Source: Stenocarpella maydis
Taxonomy: Eukaryota; Ascomycota; Sordariomycetes; Diaporthales; Diaporthaceae
Direction: 5' to 3'
Assembly: GCA_002270565.1 (NCBI GenBank)
Contig: NQMI01000039.1
Coordinates: 62,930-126,929, forward strand
Length of the DNA stretch: 64,000 bases
The notes beneath the pieces were generated by a model, which was not told the origin of the DNA, did no database searches, and was given only the letters and a program-made list of their open reading frames with translations. Position 1 is the first letter of the stretch. Every line of letters starts with the position of its first letter. Below, in pieces: positions 36,646-46,445 of the stretch. The translations under genes were made by a program, and so were the position numbers.

Positions 36646-37182
36646 ATCTAGACGTGTGTGTATTTGGACGTGTTGTCATCGGCCTGGCTAATGTCGACCG
36701 GTGGAGGAGGGCATAAACCGATGCTTTGGATGACCTTCCTGCTGCCTCACATCATGGTGACATGTCACGACGGTACTTTTTTATACTCACCCTGCTGCGG
36801 TTCAGCCACCTTCGAGAGAAGCCATCGTTCCATCGACCCCACATTTCTGGGGAGCAACGGACCTGCACGAAGACCAATGATTTAGGCAATTTTCCCCCAT
36901 GAGATTCCGAGAATTCTTTCCCCTAACAAGATACGCCCGAGTTACAGTTGACCGCGGGTGCCGGGTACCTCGGCATGTCAACTAGCACTATGACAACCCC
37001 TCTCCAGTAACTAGGGGGGTCACTTACACCGGCATGTTGGCGATAATTACTCAAGTATGTATTTAGAAGACGGCAAAATCGAGAAAGCAAGTGCCACAAC
37101 AGAAAAGAGAAAGAAAAAGAAGGGATAAAAGAGAAACCCGTAACCTGACTCGCTACTTATCATCAAACTCTCTCAAGAAAAT
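36646..37182. other. Intergenic region upstream of enoyl-CoA hydratase copy 1
   Basis: About 540 bp. The last 60-70 bp, an A/G-rich leader ending in TCAAGAAAATATG, are recognisably related to the DNA in front of the second copy at about 40330. Otherwise nothing was identified. Confidence 0.5.
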
Positions 37183-37605
37183 ATGACAAGCCTACCAGAC
37201 TCGTACCAAATGCTCTCCCTCCCAGCAGTGCGCCTCTCCCACCACCCGCCCTCGTCCGAGTCGGTCACGCCCGTGGTGGTGGTCGTCCTCAACCGCCCGG
37301 AACACAGGAACGCCTTCAACACCGACATGGTCAGCTCGCTGGAGAAGGCGTTCGGCTTGCTCAGCTCCGACCCGCGGGTGAGGTGCGTCGTCCTCACGGG
37401 CTCGGACCCGCAGAATAAGGTCTTCTGCGCCGGGATGGACCTCTCGGGGTCTCCTCCGGCCGGGGACGCCAGCGACGGGCCCCCGGACGCCCCGGGGCCT
37501 GTGATGAGGGACACACGTACGTGTATCTATTTTAAACCCCGCCGATTCCTCCATACAAATCCCCTCATCCCGGGAGGGCGGCTGCTCCTCCCCCCCCCCC
37601 CGGCC
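37183..37605 (+). pseudogene. Enoyl-CoA hydratase copy 1: intact exon 1, no exon 2 adjacent
   Basis: The ATG at 37183 opens an intact 334-nt exon that ends at a GTACGT donor (after 37516). It encodes the N-terminal third of a crotonase-fold enzyme: VVVVVLNRPEHRNAFNTDM, then VRCVVLTGSDPQNKVFCAGMDLSG, where FCAG.DL supplies half of the oxyanion hole. From 37605 the sequence departs from that of the second copy and no catalytic C-terminal exon follows for 3.2 kb. The segment 37300-37605 is identical to 40476-40779 except for the length of a C run (12 versus 10). Taken alone the copy is a 3'-truncated gene. It could still be used if spliced to 40842, which would be in frame. Confidence 0.85.
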
Positions 37606-38515
37606 CTCTTGGTTGTTGTGTACTTGCTTGCAGCCAGTCACCATTATTATGCGGTGATTTTAGCCCCTCCAACTGAAGCTGTCTCGAGACCGGGCTCCGG
37701 ATGCAGCAGGGGCTTGCAGATGGGGGAGGGGTGGGGGCTGCCTCTGGAGTTGAAACATTGACAGAATGGGCTCTTCATTTTCTTTCTCATAACCGTTCGT
37801 CCCAATCCTCCCCGTCCAGCTCGCTCCCCCGCTGTCAGCTGAGGAGGGGGGCCAGGACAGTGTGGGTATTGGTATTGAGATGTATATATAGATGTCTGTT
37901 GAAAGAGACTAGGAAATTCGTAGTGTGAAGAGTTAGTTTGATGGGTTGATCGATGGCGGTGGTGTTTGGTGATGCTGGTGAAGGAATTCCCCTCGTCATG
38001 CCTCCCTGCCCTTGCCTGCCCCCTTGCCTGCCCTTTTCATCTCGCCAGACCAATAACACCAATAACAAACCATATCTTTTGACTTCGTTAAAAACAACAA
38101 TTCCAAGCTCGACCGCCTCTTTCTTTCCCTTGCTTCATTTCCCTCCATAGCCAAAAATTCAAGACCAACTGTCGAGGGCCCTTCCCCGCAGTAAAACGCC
38201 TGCTGGGTGCAGGTAGGGACGCGGTTGGTCGCCTGCACCAAAAATAGCAAAAGCGAGTATAAGCGCAGGCCCCGCCTGCTCCCCTTTTTCTTGGACATTC
38301 CGAGCCTTTGTGGTCTGGTCAATCAGGACCAGCTTGCCGGGCGTACACCCATGCTACGTGTCTGGAATGACATGTAGAGGAACAAAAATGCCGACTTCGC
38401 CGGCCGGCCCATTCTAAGCCCGCGAGCCCCGCAGTCGTAGATGGCCGAGAAAGAGGTCATTGCTATTCCCTCCCCCATTACTTCAACCACAACCAAGGAT
38501 ACCATCCCCGCCTGC
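37606..38515. other. Unassigned DNA after copy 1, probably 3' UTR of the minus-strand gene
   Basis: About 910 bp with no supported gene. It begins where homology between the two hydratase copies stops. The part next to 38516 should hold the 3' end of the minus-strand membrane protein gene. Confidence 0.4.
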
Positions 38516-39270
38516 TCATCGGCCGACACCCCATTTGCTCTTTGTCCTGGCGGGCTTCTCGGACTCGTAGACGTTTGCCTCGGAGATGGTGGCGGGCATG
38601 AAGACGCCCGGGCGGCCCGGGCGCATAGAGCCCTGGGAGGGCGTCGAGGCGCCTCCCTGCGCGCCGCCGTAGGGATTCTGGCCGGAGCCCGTCCGGCGCT
38701 CTAGGTTCTTGCCAAGCGCGTACTGGTGGTCCTTCTTACGCAGGTATGACCGCCGCCACAGGGCGGCGCCAATCCAGATGCCCGCGATGCCGACGACCAT
38801 TATGACGATGAAGACCACCCAGCGCCAGTGGCCGTCGAGCCTGAATCTTGCGGTCAGTTTTGGTTCAGCCGGTCTTGGGGGGGGGAGGGGGCTTGCGGGC
38901 CAGGGGCGCACTGCTTACCATGTACCACCGCCGCCGCCTGAGTTTGAACTTGACGAGGAGCTGCCCGAGCCCCCCGTGCTGCTCGAAGACGTAGAGCCGG
39001 CGGCGGCGCCGATGTTCCCGCACAGGCTCTTGTACCAGCTCGTCAGGGTTGCGAGGCCGCCGGGGTCTGCGGCGCAGGCGGCATCGCATACACCGGCTGT
39101 GGTGGTGGAGTAGGGGGCGAGGCGGGCGTCGGAGCAGAAGCAGGCGTCATATGCTGAGGCGTCGGCTGTTGGGCGGGCTGGGGGCACGCAGCCGCCGTTG
39201 ACGTCGTAGAGGGGGCCGCAGGACGAGAGGCAGGCCGGGAGGGTGGAGAAGGGGACGATGGTCGTTTGCG
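38516..39270 (-). CDS. Cysteine-rich Ser/Gly single-pass surface protein, 5' exon unresolved
   Basis: Two well-supported exons, 39270-38919 and 38840-38516, joined across a 78-nt intron (GTAAGC...CAG), encode about 225 residues. The outer part (AQTTIVPFSTLPACLSSCG onward) has eight Cys in a spacing that recalls small fungal extracellular domains: ACLSSC, GGC, CFC, CDAAC and SLC. A Ser/Gly-rich stalk and one membrane helix follow (WVVFIVIMVVGIAGIWIGAALW), then a basic cytosolic tail with YALGKNLERRTGSGQNPYGG. The first exon shown starts at a strong acceptor (CCCCCCAACAG with a CTGAC branch point), so a further 5' exon must exist. The only good donor nearby follows ATGG at 39504-39501 and would give MAQTTIV without a signal peptide, which is odd for this architecture. 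Function unknown. Confidence 0.72.
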
Positions 39271-40374
39271 CTGTTGGGGGGGGGGAGGCAAAGGTCAGTC
39301 AGGTGGGCCGGAAGCAACGGTCAAACTTCAGGTCTGCGAGGTTCTGATTTTGGACATGTGGATGGGGGCGTGGCCGTGATGACCTTGGCCGGGGCCCCTT
39401 GGTTGTTGTATTGGGTGGAGTTGGGGGCGGGGAGGGGGGGCCAAGGGGGCTCAGTTGGGAGGAACCAAGGGAGGATGGGCCAGGGAAGGGAGCAACATAC
39501 CCATCGCGAGGAGGTGGTGAGAGACTATGTATTACAAATATGGACAATGCCGTGGGTGTGTGGTGTTTAGGCGACTCTGTTGAATGCAGACGGGCTGCCG
39601 AGTACAGCAATTCGAGGCGTGCAGCCGAACAGGAAGGGGTATCGCGGTTCTAGGTGTTGAAACCAGGGCGTGGTGGTTGTATCTTGGACAAATCGATGCG
39701 GTGCGAACTCTTTGTCGGGCGGGTATGTACGTTGAATGCTTGAGTCCAAGCCTAGCTTGTCGGAGTTGTTATGTACGCTATTCGGCGGCGAGGTCGTCGT
39801 CCAAATATCTATTCCACCTGCAGTGCAGTGCGATGTCTGTGTCGATGCCGATGTCGATGTCGATTTCGAGGCGTGCGTTTGTGTCGCGTCGGGCATGCGA
39901 TGTGGTGATGTGGTGCAGCGTCGGCTACAAGTCGGGTCCGGTCGAGCCGGGTCGAGTCGAGTCAGATCGCAGGGAGAAGAAGGAGGTGGATTATCGGGGG
40001 GGGGTGGTTTTGCAGCGAGAGAATGAATCACGATGACGAGGTTGATCAAGTCCAGTAGTGGATTTGTATTTTGGCGCGAGGTGGACGGAATGTGTTCATG
40101 CAGTCGACTGAGTCTGTGCGGGAGAGGCCGGTCGGATCCGTGGATTGGTATGATGGAATGGATGGGATGGGATGAGATGGCTAAGTGCTGGGCTGGCGTG
40201 CTGCGGCTTATGGATGGCTGGAGCTACTTGGCGCGGAGGCAGTGATGATCGTCCTAGTCGGAGCGGTCGTCGTTCGTTGTCGTGGTGGTGGTGGTGGTGG
40301 TGGTCGTCGTCGTCGTCGTCTTGCCAGCGAGCATTAAAAGAGGAGACGCCTATCATTCATACTCCTCAAGAAAT
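39271..40374. other. Upstream region between membrane-protein gene and hydratase copy 2
   Basis: About 1.1 kb. It contains the undetermined first exon and promoter of the minus-strand gene, a GTCGATGTCGAT-like repeat near 39845, a hexamer repeat (GATGGAATG/GATGG) near 40152, and a compound (GTG)n(GTC)n microsatellite at about 40282-40320 directly before the degraded start of hydratase copy 2. Confidence 0.5.
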
Positions 40375-41470
40375 ATGAAACAAGCTACAGACTCGTCACA
40401 AACTGCTCCTCCCACTGCGCTCTCACCGACCCCGCCTCGCGAGTCGGTCACGTGCGTGTGGTGTCTCCCAAGCGCGAACACAGGAACGCCTTCAACACCG
40501 ACATGGTCAGCTCGCTGGAGAAGGCGTTCGGCTTGCTCAGCTCCGACCCGCGGGTGAGGTGCGTCGTCCTCACGGGCTCGGACCCGCAGAATAAGGTCTT
40601 CTGCGCCGGGATGGACCTCTCGGGGTCTCCTCCGGCCGGGGACGCCAGCGACGGGCCCCCGGACGCCCCGGGGCCTGTGATGAGGGACACACGTACGTGT
40701 ATCTATTTTAAACCCCGCCGATTCCTCCATACAAATCCCCTCATCCCGGGAGGGCGGCTGCTCCTCCCCCCCCCCGGCCAGAAAGAAAAAGAAAAAGAAA
40801 AGGAAAACACCAGGCTGAACCCTCGTCACACACACACACAGACCGCGACGGCGGCGGCCGCGTGAGCCTTGCCATCCACCGCTGCCGCAAGCCCGTGATA
40901 GCAGCGCTCAACGGGTCCGCCGTGGGCGTGGGGCTGACCATGACGCTGCCCTGCGCCATCCGCGTTGCGCCCATGGGCCCCCCCGGCGCGGCGCCCCGGT
41001 TCGGCTTCGTCTTTGCGCGGCGCGGGCTCGTCCTCGAGGCGTGCAGCTCTTTCTTCCTGCCGCGGCTCGTGGGCGCCTCGCGCGCGCTGCACCTCGTCAC
41101 CACGGGGGACACGTACCCGGCGGGCCACGCCCTGCTCGACGGCATCTTCACGGAGCTGGTGGGGTCGGCGAGCGAGGTGCTGCCCAGGGCGCTGGCGGTC
41201 GCCGAGGGGGTCGCGCGGTACTGTTCGGTCGTCAGCGTGGTCACCATGCGGGACATGATCTACCGGGGCCCCGGGAGCGCTGAGGAGGCGCACCTGCTCG
41301 AGAGCAAGGTGCTGTACGACCTTTTCCGCGGGGGGGACGTCGCCGAGGGGGTCGGTAGCTTCCTGGAGAAGAGGGAGCCGCGGTTCAGGGGGACCTTGGA
41401 GGAGGACGCGCCGAGCGTGTATCCCTGGTGGGAGGACAAGTTGAGCAAGGGCCCGCAGTCGAAGCTGTGA
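40375..41470 (+). CDS. Enoyl-CoA hydratase/isomerase copy 2: complete 3' half, frameshifted exon 1
   Basis: Crotonase-family enzyme. The C-terminal SKL is a peroxisomal targeting signal (PTS1), so it probably acts in peroxisomal beta-oxidation. Exon 1 (40375-40692) is followed by a 149-nt intron with a CA-rich end (CACACACACAG) and exon 2 (40842-41470). Exon 2 carries HRDGGGRVSLAIHRCRKPVIAALNGSAVGVG, the second oxyanion-hole half and the core helices. The first ~100 nt of exon 1 differ from copy 1 by many small indels, net minus 16 nt, so the ATG frame does not enter the conserved frame that starts at EHRNAFNTDM. As written the 5' end is broken. Exon 1 of copy 1 plus exon 2 here would give an intact 320-residue enzyme. 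Confidence 0.75.
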
Positions 41471-41807
41471 GCTTGCAGGAAGTAGTAGATGGGTGATATA
41501 TGACAGAGTCCACGGTGCACATCTCTCACCTGAGAAGAGTGGCCCAGCCACTATGACACCTCCTGTTCGTTCTTTCCCAGGTGGTCATATTATTTATGTG
41601 GAGGTATTCTTATAAGATTGTACATTTCTTTGGGAGCCCGCAGGGGCCTCCCTCACCATCCTTCTCCTTCTTGGCCGCGCCGCCGCCATTACTTTGTTGC
41701 TGAGCAGCAGCAGCAGCAGCGGCAGGCTTCGACGCAGCACCCGCAGCCCCGGCGGCGGCGGCCTTCTCCTGCTCCTTGGCCGCGCCGCCTGTCTTACTTC
41801 CATGTAG

Positions 41808-42624
41808 TCAACCCGTGAGCTTGGCCACGGTCTCGTAGAACTTGCCGCCCTGGATGCTGGCGACCTCGAGCTCCTTGGGGCTGGGCTGGCGCGAGCCGTC
41901 GCCGGCGGCGAAGGTCCCGGCGCCCCAGGGGCTCCCGCCGTGGACCTCGGACAGGTCCGTCAGCTGGGCAAAGGTGTTTGCGTAGCCGAGTGGCACGTAG
42001 ATGATGCCGTGGTGGGCGAGGGTGGACATGGCGGCGAGGGCGGTGGACTCCTGGCCGCCGCCTGGGGAGGCGGTGGAGATGAAGATGCCGGCCAGCTTGC
42101 CGTGGAAGTCGCCGCCCTGCCACTGCTTGCCCGTCTGGTCCCAGAAGGCCTTCCACTGGGCCGGGAAGTTGCCGAACCGGGTGGGGATGCCCAGCAGGAA
42201 GCCGTCGTAGGCGGCGAGGGTGGCCGGGTCCTCGAGGACCTTGATGTCGGTTGGCTTGGGTGGGGCGTGCATCTTGGTGAGCACCTCCTGGGGCAGGGTC
42301 TCGGGGATCCTGGGGTGCAAGGTTTAGCATGTGGCCGACACCACTTGATTATAGGGAGGGCGGGGGTTGCTCAGCCGTACTGGAAGATGTCTGCCGAGCC
42401 GCCAGCAGCCTCGATTCCCTTCTTCTCGGCCTCGGCGAGCTGCTTGATGTGCCCGTACATGGAATACTAGGGCTGTGGTGTCAGTCATGCGTTGCAAGTT
42501 CGAGCATGGGAGTTTGGGAGGCCATTGTGAGGTGTAATGTAATGCCACACGACAGATGTGGTAGGACCAATGGTACATAGATGGCTTGGGTACTCACGTA
42601 GACGATTGCGATCTTGGGAGCCAT
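41808..42624 (-). CDS. NAD(P)H:quinone oxidoreductase type IV (WrbA/Pst2-like flavodoxin)
   Basis: FMN-binding enzyme that reduces quinones by two electrons and protects against oxidative stress; yeast relatives Pst2, Rfs1 and Ycp4 sit at the plasma-membrane eisosomes. Three exons: 42624-42598, 42466-42381 and 42309-41808, 204 residues. Introns are 131 nt (GTGAGT...TAG) and 71 nt (GTACGG...CAG). Splicing recreates [22 protein letters not shown], the phosphate-binding loop of the flavodoxin fold, then [13 protein letters not shown]. The flavin-contacting loops [18 protein letters not shown] and [20 protein letters not shown] are intact. The 150s loop reads YVPLGYAN, and [19 protein letters not shown] near residue 170 is diagnostic of the WrbA group. 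Length and residues are normal. No signal peptide. Confidence 0.95.
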
Positions 42625-44041
42625 GTTGAATGTCCTGCGTTGGGCGGGCAGTAAAGCTGGGATATCAACTGGGGTATACAAGACTTGGATCGAGGTATAT
42701 CGATATGGGACTGGTATATATTGCTGATGTACAGAGGACAAAGCCAACGAGATGTAGCACACGAGATGAGCCTGGGGCCTGGGCAGTTTATATAGAGTCC
42801 CCCCCCCTCCCCCACCCTCAATGGCTCGGCAGTCTTTGACGCAATGGAGCGCCTTGAATGCGACGACAGATCCCTAGGGCAGGCTACTAGGCCCGGCAGG
42901 GAGGGGCTCGCCCGCGGGAAGGCTCTAGAAGGTGGTAGCTACCGTTGGGCTTCTCTAGCGCAAGGGCTGTCTGCCATATCTGATCATATCTCAGCTCATG
43001 ATGGTATAAGCAGAGGAGTATTAGCGTGGTGGGGCAGCCGCAATCATGCTCGCAGCACAGACACCCTGCACCACGGTGTGTTATCGTATCGTGGGCGACA
43101 GGAGACACGAGGTGATAATCCAAGCCAACTGCCTGCTGTGATGTGAGTGAAGGCGACCACCATCATGGCGGTCATTGGCTTGGATTGGTGATGGCTCGGC
43201 GGGGGTTGCGGCCCAGATCTCCATCCTGGAACTTGGTGATGGTGCTGGCGCTTTCTGGGCGATAGTACCTAGGTATAGTGTAGATACTCCGTATGTAGAG
43301 GGTTTCTGGGTGATGGATGGCTTGTTGCTGGGGCAGTGGGGTTGCAGCGTGTGCATGTGCCTGTCTGGTGCGTGTGGCCCGGGCCCGAGGATGGTGGGGT
43401 AGGTATCCATGTATCTGCCACTCTACTCCGTACCTAACCCTTGTTGCCTCCCCCTGGAGCTTAGCCTACCCTACATGGTAGTGTACTCCGTACTCCATCC
43501 GCTACGCAGACGACTTGATTAATCATGGCTTACTGCTACTGCCATCAGCAACCAAGGCAGGGCGGTGGGCCAGGCCAGATCCCGCCTGGGTTTGTCGTGT
43601 CTGACAAACCGTATCATGATTGCTTAGCACTCATCGAGATGTGCAAACGCCATGGCTTTGTTAGGCCCTCCGACTCTACCAAAACTCTGCGAATTATCAT
43701 GATGAACTAGCTGACTGACTCAGCACCTGCATCAGCCACATATCAACGCCCAAGCACTTGGCTGTTCTTGTAATAAAAGATTCCAACTGCACTTCGACCC
43801 CACGTAATTACAATGTCCATGTGCGCATATGCCACGACGCTACCGAAACATCAGAGGCTGCGTAGATGCAATGCACTTGGGAAGCTCTCCCTGCCGCTAT
43901 CACATGGTCTAGTTGTGCGGCTACCTTGTTCTCGTGTCCGAACGCTACGAAAACCTCACATGCACCTTAGCACCACCAGAGGCTCTTTTTAGTAAACCAA
44001 GGATGTATGTAAATGCCACGCGCTGACATATCTCGTATGCT
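42625..44041. other. Intergenic region with three TACTCCGTA motifs
   Basis: About 1.4 kb containing TACTCCGTA at 43285, 43424 and 43484 and a CCTAGGTAT tract near 43268. No protein-coding gene could be supported; a 61-codon frame at 43525-43710 has no recognisable similarity. Confidence 0.5.
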
Positions 44042-45406
44042 TCATGCAGCCCATTTTCCATTTCTCCTGTACAGAACCACCCTGGACGAGAAATACAACA
44101 TCGAACCAAGAGTCAGTCCGGCCGCCGAGTACCCAATCACCCCCTTCCACTCCCGATCGCTGTATCCACCAAGGATCGCTCCAGCAATCGGCGTGCCCAC
44201 CAAGATGGAGAAGCCAGTCAGCATGAACGTCATTCCCATCCGCGTCCCCGCACGCGACATGTCAGGCGTCATGGTCAGGATCGCCGAGGGCGTCACAGAC
44301 ACGATGCCTCCGGAGAAGATGCCGTACAACAGCGCAAACACCACCAGGCCGCCCAGACTGTCGATGCCCAGCCAGCCGTACAGCAGGACGGCTGACACCG
44401 CAGCACACGCCACAATCACGTTCATACTCCCCAGCTTGTCGGCCAGGTAGTTTGGCACGATCCGCCCAAACACGCTGCCCACGTTGAGCAGCGTGACGGT
44501 ATACGGGGAGAAGTCAAGGCTCGACAGGTGTTTCCTCTCGCAGAAGAGCTGGATGTAGAAGAAGGCCGTGTACAGGCACAGGAACATGCAGGTGCTCGCC
44601 ACCACGAACAGGACAAACGCCGGGTCCCTGATCGCACTCGCGTCAATGAGCGCCCTCTTCCGCCCCGACGGCGGCACCCGTGTCTTCATGAACACGATCG
44701 GGATCACGCTCAGCCCCAGCAGTACGAAGGCGATGACTCGCGTCGCCCAGCCAAAGCCTATCCCGGACACAAGCCGGCTGAAGATGATGGGGAAGACGAT
44801 CCCGGCCAGCGGACTCCCCGTGCTGGCGATGCCAATGACGAAAGCCCGCTTCGTGCTGAAATACTGCGACAGTATGGCCGTTGAGGGAAGGAACGTAAAG
44901 CCCATTCCCACTCCGATGCAGATCCCCTGCGCCATCAGGAAGTGCCAGTACTCGGTGCCCAGCGAGGTCATGAACTGCCCAAGCACGATGAGAAGGAGCC
45001 CGCTGATGAGCAGGTGGCGGAAGTATCCAGCATCGTATAGGGGCCCGGCCACCACGCCGACCAGCATCATCAGGCAGGCCTGGAGCGAGCCGATCCACGA
45101 TATAGAGGACGACGACGACGACGTGAGCAGCGTCGTCTCGTAGTAGGTCTGGAACACCCCGAACGTGTTCACCAAGCCCCAGGTCGCAACCAACACAACC
45201 CACGACCCTAGGACCTGCAGCCAGGCTTCGGTCCCGCCATCGGGGATTGGGCCCTGTGAGGCTTGAGGCGCACTCTGCCCCGGGCCCGGCGAAGCTGGCC
45301 CGGCTTCTTTTTCAGGGGCCGGCCGTGGCTCCTTTCCTTCCTCCCGGTCCGAGACATATGGCTTTTCCGAGTCGGACGGGACTGACAGCCCCATGTCCCG
45401 GTCCAT
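44042..45406 (-). CDS. Major facilitator superfamily transporter, monocarboxylate (MCT/Mch) type
   Basis: Twelve-span secondary transporter of the plasma membrane, resembling fungal Mch/monocarboxylate-porter-like MFS proteins; the substrate cannot be read from sequence. One exon from the ATG at 45406 (MDRDMGLSVPSD), 454 residues; the frame is open upstream but has no ATG. About 80 hydrophilic Pro/Glu-rich residues precede the first span. The first span region GGTEAWLQVLGSWVVLVATWGLVNTFGVFQTYY is the family hallmark. After it come WIGSLQACLMMLVGVVAGPLYDAGYFRHLL, a GMGFTFLPSTAILSQYFSTKRA block in the N-half and VPNYLADKLG in the C-half. It is intact and has normal base composition although it is the last gene before the transposon block. 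Confidence 0.9.
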   Translation of the reverse strand: MDRDMGLSVPSDSEKPYVSDREEGKEPRPAPEKEAGPASPGPGQSAPQASQGPIPDGGTEAWLQVLGSWVVLVATWGLVNTFGVFQTYYETTLLTSSSSSSISWIGSLQACLMMLVGVVAGPLYDAGYFRHLLISGLLLIVLGQFMTSLGTEYWHFLMAQGICIGVGMGFTFLPSTAILSQYFSTKRAFVIGIASTGSPLAGIVFPIIFSRLVSGIGFGWATRVIAFVLLGLSVIPIVFMKTRVPPSGRKRALIDASAIRDPAFVLFVVASTCMFLCLYTAFFYIQLFCERKHLSSLDFSPYTVTLLNVGSVFGRIVPNYLADKLGSMNVIVACAAVSAVLLYGWLGIDSLGGLVVFALLYGIFSGGIVSVTPSAILTMTPDMSRAGTRMGMTFMLTGFSILVGTPIAGAILGGYSDREWKGVIGYSAAGLTLGSMLYFSSRVVLYRRNGKWAA

Positions 45407-46234
45407 GGCGCCCCTCTCCCCCGCCGAGATGCCAGGCCGGAGTGCAGGGCGACAGCCAGTGGCAACTAACCAGAACGAGGACGGCCCGTGTAGCTGTGCT
45501 GAACTTGCCAAGTATTGATGATGTTTCGGAGCAGATGGTGGCACGACTGGAAGCCCCCGCCTGCCTCTTGCTTGCGACTGTTACGGACAGGGTGAGTAAA
45601 TGGTAAATAAATCTTCTGGGCACTTGTGTGCCGAGCAAGGCAGAACGCAAATGGACAAATGGACAAATCCATTCTGCTTCCTGTGGGCGGCAGCGGCCCC
45701 TGTTTAGTCCCTGAGTAAAAGCCGAAGACGCGAGGGAGGAGGCAATCCGCTTCGGGTGTAGCCGTTATTCGTAGGTGCATTATTCAGCAGTAAGCACAAT
45801 TCTTTACTGTCGTGCTCATGTGGCGTTCTCGCTCTCCTGCTCCTCTAGGTAAGGTAGGGCTTATCAAAGCCCGCAGCTTGCTCTGCAAACACCCACCAAT
45901 GGCACGAGCTGACTCCTCCCACTCTGCCACTGTTGAACGGATAGTAGGCTGTGCCACGCATCTGGAGACGATCTGGGTGTCGTAATGTCTAAGCGAATGC
46001 ACTTGAGGCTTTTGGTTACTACAGTACAAGGCAACCAACCACGTCTGCCCGGCAGTCACTGATAGACTCAGCCACCATCGGTCATCACACACCCACTCAG
46101 TCTTTCAGTTTAGCCTACCCAGCTTTTACCTTCCACTTGACCTAGTATAAGCAAGTAAGTATATAATCTACTATAACTTCTTATCCTCCCTCTAATTACC
46201 CCACCTTAAAGCCCTTTTATATTTATAAAGAAAG
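45407..46234. other. Promoter-side DNA of the MFS gene, then transition to AT-rich repeats
   Basis: About 830 bp. Base composition falls from about 46100 toward the copia element. No gene recognised. Confidence 0.5.
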
Positions 46235-46445
46235 TGTTGGCTGAGTCACGTATTGCAATACGATTGGGGGTTATGGTTAAAATTCTCTATCTAGGAGTAG
46301 TGGGTGTAGTGGGCGTAGCCCGCCAGCTATCTCGGGCTTATATAGAGGGTAGTGGTTGCTAAGTAAGCAACTACATCCTCTAGCTACAGTATAGTGGTTA
46401 TAGCGCTAGCCCACCAGTGTGCTATTGCACACTGCTATTACCACA
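46235..46445 (-). repeat. Copia LTR, 3' copy relative to the element
   Basis: Starts TGTTGGCTGAG and ends ATTACCACA on the plus strand, so the ends are TG...CA. Aligned with the right LTR it differs by 14 transitions and one CT-microsatellite change. Confidence 0.93.

Noticed and set aside
37183..45406. Secondary-metabolite or catabolic cluster (hydratase, quinone reductase, transporter)
   Set aside because: No backbone enzyme, oxidoreductase series or pathway regulator is present; the three genes are separated by long spacers and read on both strands.
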